Shown here in pieces: positions 44,368 through 53,145 of a DNA stretch of 64,000 nt. Each line of letters starts with the position of its first letter. Positions within the stretch are counted from its first letter, which is position 1. Under the pieces are notes generated by a model. That model ran no database searches and was not told the DNA's origin. It was given only the letters and a program-made list of their open reading frames with translations. This stretch comes from Brevirhabdus pacifica (GTDB lineage Bacteria > Pseudomonadota > Alphaproteobacteria > Rhodobacterales > Rhodobacteraceae): the NCBI RefSeq assembly GCF_002797755.1, contig NZ_PGFI01000012.1, positions 1 through 64,000 on the forward strand, in the 5' to 3' direction. Position numbers and translations under genes: made by a program.

Positions 44368-47300
44368 TCATTCTGCGGGGCGGGGCGGTTTGCGCCGGAA
44401 GATATCGCGGAAGAAGCCGGGCGCCAGGATCGACAGCGGATTGACCGAGGTGACCGGCGCCGCGGCGGTTCCGGTCAGCCGATAGTTGAATCCGAACAGC
44501 CCCTCGCGGTTGCGGGTCAGGATCTGGCCCAGCCCGTTGAGCAGATAGACCGGCGAGACGACACCCGCAAGGTCCATGCGCTTGCTGGCCAGATCATAGA
44601 CCCCTTCCAGCGAGATCCCCATCGAGGCGCCGACCGCGCTGCCCCGGTTCACCACCAGCGAGCGTGGCGTGAGGCGGAAGCTGGCTTCGACATCGCCGAA
44701 ATGAATGCCGTTGCCGCCAAGCTGTTCCAGCAGACCCACGACGCTGATCGCCGACAGAAGCGAGGCCAGCGCCGGCGCGTTCACCACGCGGATATCGCCG
44801 CCCTTGAGGGTGCCGTCGAACGTGCCCTTCTTGCCGGTGGGTTGCAGCACCAGTTCCATGTTGCCGCCGCGCGCCGTCCGGAACGTGCCCGAAGCCGCCA
44901 GCACCGCGCCCGCATCCTCCGACCGGATGCGGAAGGCCGGGCCGTTGGTGGTGGGCACCATGGTGCCCTTGATCCGGGCGGCGCCGTTGAGCTGGCTGGT
45001 AAAGGTGCCGCTGGCGCCGCCGCCGCTGCTGAAATCCCCCGCGAAGGAGGTCAGCGCAATGCTGTCGCTGATGGTCAACCGGTCCAGCGCGATCTTCAGC
45101 GGCCCGCCCCTTGGCGCCGAGGGGTCCCGGGGCGGCAGGGCACGCAGGTCCAGCCGCCCGCCGCGCACGGTGACCGCCGGCGGCACGCCGCGCCCGCGAC
45201 CGGTCAGGTCCACCGCCACGTCCAGCCCCGGGCCGGTCCGCACCTGGGTGAACCGCGCCACCGCAAGCCCGCCGTCGGGCTTCAGCGTGACCTTGCCCGC
45301 GGCCTTCAGCCCCGGCGCATCAAGGCTCAGCCGGTCGATCCGCGCGGGCTTGCCCAGCGCGCCCTCCACCCGCAGGGCTGCGCGCGCGGCGCGGGGTTTG
45401 GACCAGCCCAGCGCCGGCAGGGACAGCCCCACCCCCTCCAGGCGGGACTCAAGCCGCAGCGTCGGCGCCTGGCCCCGGCGCAGCCCGATCGCGAAACGCC
45501 CCCGCCCTGAGCCGCTGACCGATCCCTCGGGCAGGCCGATGCGGAAGGCGCGCACGGCGCGCGGCGACAGCTCGACCGTGCCGTCAAGCTGGCTGCGGCC
45601 CTGGTGCTCGGGGCCCATGCGCTGGACCCACTCGGCATCGAAGGGCACGCCGTCCAGCGTGCCCGCCCCGGCGATGCGCACCCGGGTGTTGTCGGCCTCG
45701 ACCCGCATGGAAACGGCCCGCATGCTGCGATCGGGCACCAACTTGTCCGAGCGCACCGCCAGCAGGGTGCCGGTCGCCCGATAGCGCACGTCCTTCGGAT
45801 CGACCTTGGGCACAATGTCGTAGTTGAGGTCGATCGCCAGCTCGGCCCGTCCCTCGGCAAGGTCGGGATCTCGCCCGGCCTTGCGGAAGATCTCAAACGG
45901 GGGGCGGTCCAGCAGGTGCATCGCCGCCGACAGGGGCGCGCGGGCGCGGACCTGGATGCGCGCCTCGGCCGGCTTGGCCTTGATCTCGGGGATCTGCATG
46001 GTGGTGCCGGCGATGTCGACGAGACCGCCCGCGCCGCTGTCCACCCCGCCCCCCGAGATGAAGACCGCGAAGGCGCCGTCGGCGACGCTGGCGTGGCCGC
46101 GGGCGCCGGTGGCGTGGGGCATGCTGCGCATGAAGCGCACGTCGGCATTCTCGAAGTCGAAGTTCAGGCCCGCGCGCGGCGGCGCCCCAGGCTCCTGCCG
46201 GACGGAGGCGACGGCGTTGCGCACGATCCCTGCGGCGACGTTCTCTTCGACCCACTTGCGGCTGCGGGGGGCAAGCGCACGGGGCCAGGATTGCAGCAGC
46301 CGTTCAAGATCAAGGCGGCCGGCGCGCGCGTCCAGCGCGGCACTCCACCCCTCGGGGTGGGCGGCCATGCGCCCGTTGGCATGCAGCTCGATCCCCTCGC
46401 CGACCAGGGCAAGCTGTCCCAGGTCGAAGCGGAAGGGTTCGGCCATAAGGCGGAAATCGACGGCCCCGGTGGTGAAGGCAAGCGGCTTCGGCAACAGGCC
46501 CTCGGGGTCGAGGACAAGCTGGTCCAGCCGAAGCTGGCCCAGAAAGGACGGCGTGCCGCCCTGGTCCAGGCCGTCGACATAGGCATGCCCGGTGCCGGCG
46601 ATCTTCAGCATCGGCGAGTCGAAGGAGAGGGCCGAGAATTCCAGCCGCTGCCGGGCCGGGCGATAGCCGAAGTAGACCTTGCCGCTGTCGAAGGCGACCG
46701 GCGACACCCCGTCCGAGGGGCGGAAGGCACCGCGCCCGATCTCGAGCGCGCCGTTGAGATCCGTGAAATGCCCGCCCGCGTCCAGTCCAACCCGCAACGC
46801 GCCCGAAATGGGTGCATCCAGCACGCCCAGCCAATCCAGCGCCGGGGACTGGGCCGCGATGTCGCGCGCGTCCACCCCGGTGAACCGCGCCGAAAGTCGC
46901 GCCGCATCGGTGGTCTTGACGGTTTCCAGCGTCAGTTCCAGCTGCGCCGTGCCGCCGCTGTCCGAGGCCACGGGCGCGTTGAGCCGCAGCCGCACGCTGT
47001 CGCCCGACTGCTCCAGCACCAGCAGCCCGCTTTCCAGCGTCCAGTTCCGGCCATTGCGCCGATCGATATAGATGACCGAGGTGTCGACCAGCGCGACCCG
47101 GTCCAGCAGTTGCAATGCGGGCCGCTGCAAGCCGCCCTCGATCGCGTCGAGCACATCTGCGATGGAGCCGATGGCCGCGTCATTGCCCGCGCCGCCGGTC
47201 AGGTCCAGATCAAAGCCCCCGTCCTCATCGCGGATGACCGTCAGACTGGCCCCCGAGATCCGCAGCCGCCTGGGCTGAACCCGCCCGCGCAACAGCTCGT

Positions 47301-47724
47301 CGCCCCGCAAGGTCAGGCGCACATCGGGAAGTGCCGCCTGCTCACGCCCGTCGGCGTTCAGGGCGACCACATCGCGCAGGCGCACCACCGGCACCAGCCC
47401 GTCGGCGATCTGCACCCGCACCGAGCCGATGTCGATCCGCCCGCCGGCCGAGGCCGCGGCGGCCGTCACCTCCAGCCGCTCGATCAGCCAGGCCGGGGCG
47501 CTGACCCCCTCGGACCGCAGCATCCCCCACAGCAACATGCCGACGGCGGCCGCCAGAACCAGCCCGGTCACCACCGACCACATGGCCAGGTGGCCGACCC
47601 CCAGCAGGCCGCGCCACCCCGCGCGCACCAGCCGCCCGGCCCGACCCAGCGGGCGCGGATCGTGGCGGCGGCGGGCGCTGCGGACGCGGGTGCGCCTGCC
47701 TTGGATCTTGGGTGAAGGGCTCAT
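44368..47724 (-). CDS. AsmA/YhdP-like large envelope protein
   Basis: 1118 residues. A basic N terminus is followed by one membrane helix (about 48-70, [20 protein letters not shown]) and a very long periplasmic part. The C-terminal section with [20 protein letters not shown] and [20 protein letters not shown] is typical of the AsmA-like C-terminal domain in YhdP/DUF3971 proteins. These are thought to bridge the periplasm and move phospholipids to the outer membrane. It heads the leftward unit with queA. Confidence 0.87.
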   Translation of the reverse strand: MSPSPKIQGRRTRVRSARRRHDPRPLGRAGRLVRAGWRGLLGVGHLAMWSVVTGLVLAAAVGMLLWGMLRSEGVSAPAWLIERLEVTAAAASAGGRIDIGSVRVQIADGLVPVVRLRDVVALNADGREQAALPDVRLTLRGDELLRGRVQPRRLRISGASLTVIRDEDGGFDLDLTGGAGNDAAIGSIADVLDAIEGGLQRPALQLLDRVALVDTSVIYIDRRNGRNWTLESGLLVLEQSGDSVRLRLNAPVASDSGGTAQLELTLETVKTTDAARLSARFTGVDARDIAAQSPALDWLGVLDAPISGALRVGLDAGGHFTDLNGALEIGRGAFRPSDGVSPVAFDSGKVYFGYRPARQRLEFSALSFDSPMLKIAGTGHAYVDGLDQGGTPSFLGQLRLDQLVLDPEGLLPKPLAFTTGAVDFRLMAEPFRFDLGQLALVGEGIELHANGRMAAHPEGWSAALDARAGRLDLERLLQSWPRALAPRSRKWVEENVAAGIVRNAVASVRQEPGAPPRAGLNFDFENADVRFMRSMPHATGARGHASVADGAFAVFISGGGVDSGAGGLVDIAGTTMQIPEIKAKPAEARIQVRARAPLSAAMHLLDRPPFEIFRKAGRDPDLAEGRAELAIDLNYDIVPKVDPKDVRYRATGTLLAVRSDKLVPDRSMRAVSMRVEADNTRVRIAGAGTLDGVPFDAEWVQRMGPEHQGRSQLDGTVELSPRAVRAFRIGLPEGSVSGSGRGRFAIGLRRGQAPTLRLESRLEGVGLSLPALGWSKPRAARAALRVEGALGKPARIDRLSLDAPGLKAAGKVTLKPDGGLAVARFTQVRTGPGLDVAVDLTGRGRGVPPAVTVRGGRLDLRALPPRDPSAPRGGPLKIALDRLTISDSIALTSFAGDFSSGGGASGTFTSQLNGAARIKGTMVPTTNGPAFRIRSEDAGAVLAASGTFRTARGGNMELVLQPTGKKGTFDGTLKGGDIRVVNAPALASLLSAISVVGLLEQLGGNGIHFGDVEASFRLTPRSLVVNRGSAVGASMGISLEGVYDLASKRMDLAGVVSPVYLLNGLGQILTRNREGLFGFNYRLTGTAAAPVTSVNPLSILAPGFFRDIFRRKPPRPAE

Positions 47725-47894
47725 CAGCGGTGGCTCGGTTCCTGCCTCGGCGGCCGGGGCGGCGCGATCTTCGCCTCGTGGCCTTTTCCCATCTTTATCT
47801 CAGCCGGCGCGCGACTAGTATAGCGTTGCGCGCCACGGCGCCCGATTGCCTTTCAAGCCTGCCCCGAGCGGCCCCAACCCGAAGGAGACCGTTC

Positions 47895-48377
47895 ATGCCG
47901 GAAACCGGCCAGACCGCCCCCGATTTCGCCCTGCCCCAGGTCGGCCCCGAACAGACGGGCGACAACGCGGAGACATTGCGCCTTTCCGACCTGCGTCCGG
48001 CGCCGGTGGTCCTTTACTTCTATCCGCGCGACGACACACCGGGGTGCACGCGCGAGGCGCGGGAATTCAGCGAAATGCTGCCGAAGTTCGCGGCCCTTGG
48101 TGCGCGGGTGGTCGGCATCTCCCGCGACACCCCCGCCAAGCATGAGCGTTTTCGCGACAAGCACGACCTGTCGGTGACCCTGCTGTCGGACGAGGATGGC
48201 GCCGTCTGCGAGGCCTATGGCGTCTGGGTCGAGAAGAACATGTACGGCCGCCGCTCGATGGGGATCGAGCGGGCGACCTTCCTGATCGATGGCGAGGGCA
48301 TCGTGCGCCGGGTCTGGCGCAAGGTGAAGGTGGCCGGCCACGCCGAAGAGGTTCTGGACGCCGTGGCCGCGCTGTGA
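47895..48377 (+). CDS. bcp: Thioredoxin-dependent peroxiredoxin (Bcp/PrxQ)
   Basis: 160 residues from ATG 47895, with GAAGGAGA upstream. The peroxidatic Cys lies in YFYPRDDTPGCTREARE, as in the BCP group, where a second Cys five residues later is often found; here that position is not Cys, so a 1-Cys-like or distant resolving Cys (VCEAYGVW) is likely. It reduces peroxides. Its stop overlaps the next start as GTGA. Confidence 0.94.
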   Translation: MPETGQTAPDFALPQVGPEQTGDNAETLRLSDLRPAPVVLYFYPRDDTPGCTREAREFSEMLPKFAALGARVVGISRDTPAKHERFRDKHDLSVTLLSDEDGAVCEAYGVWVEKNMYGRRSMGIERATFLIDGEGIVRRVWRKVKVAGHAEEVLDAVAAL

Positions 48378-49222
48378 GCGACAGCGCGCCGCAAAGCCTG
48401 GTCGAGATGGCGGTCGAGGTTCTGACAACCGCCGACGGCCGGGCCAAGACCGCCCTGTCGCGCGCCCACGCGGCACGCTGGTTCGCCGGGGTGGCGGGTG
48501 ATGCCGCCCCCCTGCCCGTCGTGCCGCCCAGTGGTGATGCGCCCGTCCCGCCCCTTCGCCCCGCGCGCCCGGACCGGCCCCGCCTTCTGGCCCCCCGCGA
48601 CGTGCCCCGCCGCGGCCCCGGCAGCCCCGAGGGGCGCGCCGCCCTGCTGCACGCGGTGGCGCATATCGAGTTGAACGCCGTCGACCTGCACTGGGACATC
48701 ATCGCCCGGTTCGCCCACGTGCCCATGCCCCCCGGCTTCTACGACGACTGGGTGCGCGCGGCGGACGAGGAATCCAAGCATTTCAACCTGATGTGCGACT
48801 GCCTTGAGGCCCGCGACAGTCATTACGGCGCCCTGGATGCCCATGCGGGTATGTGGCGCGCGGCCGAGGATACGGCCGGCGATCTGATGGCGCGGCTGGC
48901 TGTGGTGCCGATGGTTCTGGAGGCGCGCGGCCTCGACGTCACCCCCGGCATGATCGAGGTATTTCGCAAAGCAAAGGACAGCGACGCGGTCGAGGCCCTG
49001 TCGACCATCTATGCCGAGGAGGTCGGACACGTCGCCTACGGCTCAAAATGGTTTCATTTTCTTTGCGGGCGCGAGAATTCGGACCCCAAGGTGGTCTTCC
49101 ACGGGCTGGTGCGCCGCTATTTCCCCTCGCCCCTGAAGCCACCCTTCAACGATGAGAAACGGGCCGAGGCTGGGCTGCCGCTGGATTTCTACTGGCCGCT
49201 TGCGGGCGAGGCCCGGCGCTAG
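48374..49222 (+). CDS. DUF455 ferritin-like protein
   Basis: 282 residues from GTG 48374, overlapping the bcp stop. The ferritin-like helices carry metal-ligand candidates AVAHIELNAVDLHWD, ADEESKHFNLM and IYAEEVGHVAYG, matching the DUF455 family with a di-iron-type site. Function not established. Translational coupling to a peroxiredoxin suggests a role in iron or peroxide handling. Confidence 0.9.
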   Translation: MSDSAPQSLVEMAVEVLTTADGRAKTALSRAHAARWFAGVAGDAAPLPVVPPSGDAPVPPLRPARPDRPRLLAPRDVPRRGPGSPEGRAALLHAVAHIELNAVDLHWDIIARFAHVPMPPGFYDDWVRAADEESKHFNLMCDCLEARDSHYGALDAHAGMWRAAEDTAGDLMARLAVVPMVLEARGLDVTPGMIEVFRKAKDSDAVEALSTIYAEEVGHVAYGSKWFHFLCGRENSDPKVVFHGLVRRYFPSPLKPPFNDEKRAEAGLPLDFYWPLAGEARR

Positions 49223-49575
49223 CGCGGACCCGAACATACCGAGCCGGGGCCCCGAAAGCCCCCCGGAAAAGCCGCGAAAAAGCCCGTGCGCGCGCCCGCG
49301 CAGCGCGCGTGATCCATCCCAAGAGCGCCCCGCGCAGGCCCTTGCGCCGCTTGGCGCGGGGCGGCAAAGGCCGCTCGCCAGTCCCCGGGATTGGATCAAT
49401 CGCGACGCATAATCGGCAAGAAACCGCCTGAATTGGGTGAGTTGCGGGAACTGCGGGCGCGTCGGACTCAATTTTGTTGCCAGCCCGGAACTCACCGCTT
49501 ACCCAAGTTCCACGCCATGGGTTGGGGGAACATCCCTTGGCGGGAAATACGGGGACGCTAAGTGGGGCGAAGAAG
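49223..49575. other. Intergenic region DUF455 / M23 peptidase
   Basis: 353 bp. It contains a hairpin with 10-bp perfect arms (CGCCCCGCGC/GCGCGGGGCG, 49326-49363, 18-nt loop), which may end the bcp unit, and three successive copies of a CGAAAAGCC-like decamer (about 49252-49287). Further right it is less GC-rich and should hold the promoter for the M23 gene. Short frames here lack support. Confidence 0.5.
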
Positions 49576-50898
49576 TTGAAAACAGGTTTCCTGACCAAAG
49601 CATCGCATCATCTGGATCGCTATCTGCCCGAACAGCGGCTTTTTCTCAGATCCGACACGGAAACACGGTTCATTCGACTGACCCCCCTGACGCAGGCCAG
49701 CGTTCTGTTCTCGGGTGCGCTGATCGTCGGCTGGACCATCCTCGCCACCTCGGTTCTTCTGATCGACAGCATCGGCGCCGGCTCTGCCCGCGACGAGGCA
49801 CTGCGCGAACAACAGATCTACGCGGATCGCCTGAACGAGCTGTCGCGCGAACGCGACATGCGCGCCAAGGAAGCCCGCATGGCCCAGGAACGCTTCAACG
49901 CCGCCCTCGCCCAGGTTTCGGAGATGCAGTCGCGGCTGCTGGCCTCGGAAGACCGCCGGCGCGAGTTCGAGACAGGCATCGAGGTTATCCAGACCACCCT
50001 GCGCCGGACCATGAAGGAGCGCGACAACGCCCTGGCCCGCGCCAGCGAGATCGTCGACAAATACGCCGACGTCTCGGTCGCCATCAAGGCAGACGGCTCT
50101 CAGCGCCGCGAGGCCGAGGATACGGTCGAGTTCCTGACCGCCACCCTTTCCCAGACCTCGGGCGAGCGTGACTCGATGGCGCTTGTCGCCGCCAGCGCCG
50201 AGCAGCGCCTGGACGAGATGCGCAAGCAGGTGCGCCTGGAGCGTGAAAAGAACGACCGTGTCTTCTCGCAGCTTGAAGACGCGGTCAGCGTCTCGCTGGA
50301 GCCCCTGGACGAGATGTTCAACAGTGTCGGAATGCCCCCGGCGCGCATCCTCGAGACGGTGCGGCGTGGCTATTCCGGCCAGGGCGGCCCGCTGACGCCG
50401 CTGTCGATCTCGACCAAGGGCGAGCCTGCGGATGCCACCTCGGCCCGTGCAAACAACGTTCTGGACCGGCTTGATACGCTGAACCTTTACCGTATCGCCG
50501 CCCAGAAGGCCCCCTTCGGCATGCCCGTGAAGTCCGGTTTCCGCTATACCAGCGGCTTCGGACCCCGCTGGGGCCGGATGCACAAGGGCACCGATTTCGC
50601 CGCCGCCACCGGCACGCCCGTCTACGCCACCGCCGACGGCGAGGTGATCTGGGCCAGCCGTCAGTCCGCCTATGGCAAGCTGATCAAGATCCGGCACGAG
50701 TTCGGAATCGAGACGCGCTTTGCCCACCTGAACAAAATACACGTGAAGGTCGGGCAAAGGGTATCGCGCGGCGACCGTATCGGTGATATTGGGAATACCG
50801 GTCGTTCGACCGGCCCCCATCTGCATTATGAAGTGCGTATCGGCTCCAAGGCCGTGAACCCCATGACCTACATCAAGGCTGCGAAAAATGTTTTCTAA
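49576..50898 (+). CDS. M23-family peptidoglycan endopeptidase
   Basis: 440 residues from TTG 49576, chosen because it gives MKTGFLTKASHHLDRYLPEQ, a compact N terminus before the helix. A membrane helix (about 45-65, ASVLFSGALIVGWTILATSVL) is followed by a periplasmic coiled coil (about 75-235) and the LytM/M23 domain with zinc ligands in GRMHKGTDFA and GPHLHYEV. It cuts peptide cross-links and probably shapes the cell. It overlaps the bactofilin gene by 11 nt. Confidence 0.9.
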   Translation: MKTGFLTKASHHLDRYLPEQRLFLRSDTETRFIRLTPLTQASVLFSGALIVGWTILATSVLLIDSIGAGSARDEALREQQIYADRLNELSRERDMRAKEARMAQERFNAALAQVSEMQSRLLASEDRRREFETGIEVIQTTLRRTMKERDNALARASEIVDKYADVSVAIKADGSQRREAEDTVEFLTATLSQTSGERDSMALVAASAEQRLDEMRKQVRLEREKNDRVFSQLEDAVSVSLEPLDEMFNSVGMPPARILETVRRGYSGQGGPLTPLSISTKGEPADATSARANNVLDRLDTLNLYRIAAQKAPFGMPVKSGFRYTSGFGPRWGRMHKGTDFAAATGTPVYATADGEVIWASRQSAYGKLIKIRHEFGIETRFAHLNKIHVKVGQRVSRGDRIGDIGNTGRSTGPHLHYEVRIGSKAVNPMTYIKAAKNVF

Positions 50899-51418
50899 AA
50901 GCAGGATCAACGAACCCGGACCCAAGCAGGCCGAAGGCGAGAAGCCTGTCATGCAAGACTCCTCCCCTTCCTCCGCGTCGTCCAACCCGGCACCCAGCAT
51001 GCCCGAGCCGCGCTCGGGCGCGCCCAAGCCCAAGGCCAGCCCGTCGGTGCTGTCGTCGGATCTGATGATCCGCGGCAACGTGAAGACCACCGGCGACGTC
51101 CAGGTCGAGGGCCAGGTCGAGGGCGACATCCGCGCCCACCTGCTGACCGTCGGCGAAGGCGCCACCGTGAAGGGCGAGGTCGTCGCCGATGACGTCGTCA
51201 TCAACGGCCGCATCATCGGTTGCGTGCGTGGCCTCAAGGTCCGCCTGACCGCGACCGCCCGGGTCGAGGGTGACATCATCCACAAGACCATCGCGATCGA
51301 ATCCGGCGCCCATTTCGAAGGCTCCGTCCAGCGTCAGGAAGACCCCCTGACCAAGGGCAAGCCCGGCGCGCCCGCCAAGCCTGCCGCAGCAGCAGCGCCC
51401 GCCCCCGCCAAGGGCTGA
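50888..51418 (+). CDS. Bactofilin
   Basis: 176 residues starting inside the 3' end of the M23 gene. A Pro/Ser-rich N terminus (about 1-50), the bactofilin beta-helix core (about 55-150, with GDVQVEGQVEGDIRAH and GEVVADDVVINGRIIG) and an Ala/Pro-rich tail. Bactofilins polymerise without nucleotides and position cell-wall enzymes; pairing with an M23 peptidase is seen in other bacteria with shape systems. Confidence 0.95.
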   Translation: MFSKSRINEPGPKQAEGEKPVMQDSSPSSASSNPAPSMPEPRSGAPKPKASPSVLSSDLMIRGNVKTTGDVQVEGQVEGDIRAHLLTVGEGATVKGEVVADDVVINGRIIGCVRGLKVRLTATARVEGDIIHKTIAIESGAHFEGSVQRQEDPLTKGKPGAPAKPAAAAAPAPAKG

Positions 51419-51650
51419 GCATCGCCTGGCGATCCGCAACGGACCGGCGGGGGCCGCGCGCCCCGGCCGGTTGCCCGGACCGCCCGGCCAACTTGCGGCC
51501 GACCCTGCGCGCCCCCCGGGCGCGTACCGCACCCGCCACGGGAATCCCGGTCGCCCCCTCCCCGATTTTTATGAACTGAGCTCGCCTGGCGTCGATCTGC
51601 GCATCGCTGTCCCGTGTCGAGGGCTTTGATGCCCGGCCCCGGAACGCAAA

Positions 51651-51670
51651 CGGGCCCGCAAGCGGGCCCG
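51651..51670. terminator. Short hairpin between the convergent bactofilin and prfB genes
   Basis: An 8-bp stem (CGGGCCCG/CGGGCCCG) closing on CAAG. It sits 45 bp from the prfB stop in a gap between convergent genes. It lacks a T-run, so the terminator call is weak. Confidence 0.45.
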
Positions 51671-51714
51671 AATGTCAGTCTTTGGATTATTGATCTGCCT
51701 CGCGTGGCTGCGGC

Positions 51715-52842
51715 TTACTCTTCGCCGCGGGCCTCGGCGCGGCTCTTGCCGGCGACGTCCAGCGCCAGGGTCGCGGCCATGAAGCGATCAAGGTCGCCGT
51801 CCAGCACGCCTTGCGTGTCCGAGGTCTCGACGTTGGTGCGCAGGTCCTTCACCATCTGGTAGGGCTGAAGCACGTAGGAACGGATCTGGTTGCCCCAGCC
51901 CGCGTCACCCTTGTTCTCATGGGCCTCGTTGATGGCGGCGGTGCGCTTGTCCAGCTCCATCTGGTAAAGCCGCGATTTCAGGGCCTTCATGGCGATCTCG
52001 CGGTTCTGGTGCTGGGATTTCTCCGAGCTGGTGACGACGATGCCCGTCGGCGCGTGGGTGATCCGCACGGCCGAGTCGGTCGTGTTGACGTGCTGGCCGC
52101 CCGCGCCCGACGAACGGTAGGTGTCGATGCGGATGTCGGCGGGGTTCACCTCGATCTCGATATTGTCGTCGACCACGGGATAGACCCAGACCGAGCTGAA
52201 CGAGGTGTGGCGCCGCGCGGCGCTGTCATAGGGCGAGATGCGCACCAGCCGGTGCACGCCCGATTCCGATTTCAGCCAGCCGTAGGCGTTGGGGCCGCTG
52301 ATCTTGTAGGAGGCGGACTTGATCCCGGCCTCTTCCCCGGCGCTTTCGGACTGAAGCTCGACCTTGTAGCCCTTGCGCTCGGCCCAGCGGACATACATCC
52401 GCGCCAGCATAGAGGCCCAGTCGCAGGACTCGGTCCCGCCGGCGCCCGAGTTGATCTCGAGGAAGGTGTCATTGCCGTCGGCCTCGCCGTTCAGAAGCGC
52501 CTCCAGCTCCTTCTCGCGGGCGCGCCCGACCAACGCCTTCAGGGCCTCCTCGGCCTCCTTGACGACATCGGTGTCGCCCTCGGCCTCGCCCATCTCGATC
52601 AGCTCGATGCTGTCTTCCAGCTCCTGCTGGATGGCGTTGTGGGTGTCGATGGCGTCCGACAGGCTCTGGCGGTCGCGCATGAGTTTCTGGGCCTTGTCGG
52701 GATCGTTCCACAGGTCCGGATCCTCGGTCATGGCGTTGAACTCTTCCAGCCGATGGGGCGCGGTTTCCCAGTCCATGCGCTGACGCAGCAGGGCAAGGGA
52801 TTTCCGGACAGCTTCGGCATGGTTCTGCGCTTCGGCTCGCAT
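51715..52842 (-). CDS. prfB: Peptide chain release factor 2
   Basis: 375 residues from ATG 52842, with AAAGG upstream. The GGQ motif is visible ([18 protein letters not shown]), and the stop-recognition region precedes it. There is no in-frame UGA that would indicate the programmed frameshift of E. coli; the frame is continuous from the start. It recognises UAA and UGA stops. It is divergent from the PBP gene. Confidence 0.97.
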   Translation of the reverse strand: MRAEAQNHAEAVRKSLALLRQRMDWETAPHRLEEFNAMTEDPDLWNDPDKAQKLMRDRQSLSDAIDTHNAIQQELEDSIELIEMGEAEGDTDVVKEAEEALKALVGRAREKELEALLNGEADGNDTFLEINSGAGGTESCDWASMLARMYVRWAERKGYKVELQSESAGEEAGIKSASYKISGPNAYGWLKSESGVHRLVRISPYDSAARRHTSFSSVWVYPVVDDNIEIEVNPADIRIDTYRSSGAGGQHVNTTDSAVRITHAPTGIVVTSSEKSQHQNREIAMKALKSRLYQMELDKRTAAINEAHENKGDAGWGNQIRSYVLQPYQMVKDLRTNVETSDTQGVLDGDLDRFMAATLALDVAGKSRAEARGEE

Positions 52843-53145
52843 CGTCTGACCTTTCGAGGGGGTTGTGACCGGGGGGTGATACCCAAGCCCGCCGGGCGGA
52901 GCAAGGGTTGCGGCGAAAGTGGTCCGGAAGCCCAAGCGGTCGCTTTCAACCGCGGACCGGTCAGCCACCCGCTTTTAAGGTGTCAAAATCCGCTCAGATC
53001 CCCTGCGCGCTGGCTAATCCCTTGTGGCCCCCGGTCAATCGGGTATGCCGGGCGGGCGCCGCCCAGTCACGCCGTGTTGCTTTTGACCCTGCGCGACCCG
53101 CGGCCTATAAGTCGAAACGCGTATCTGCATAAAGGGGTGAGTCCC
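52843..53145. other. Divergent intergenic region prfB / PBP1A
   Basis: 303 bp that must hold both promoters. Reading frames from the PBP side stay open far upstream, but the GTG at 53146 with AAGGGG is the better start. I see no further element with confidence. Confidence 0.5.

Noticed and set aside
52272-52472. Programmed frameshift in prfB
   Set aside because: The frame is continuous from 52842 with no internal UGA; no frameshift is needed.
51811-53145. N-terminal extension of the PBP1A frame
   Set aside because: It overlaps prfB in antisense. The GTG at 53146 with a good ribosome site and the cytoplasmic-helix start fit the family.
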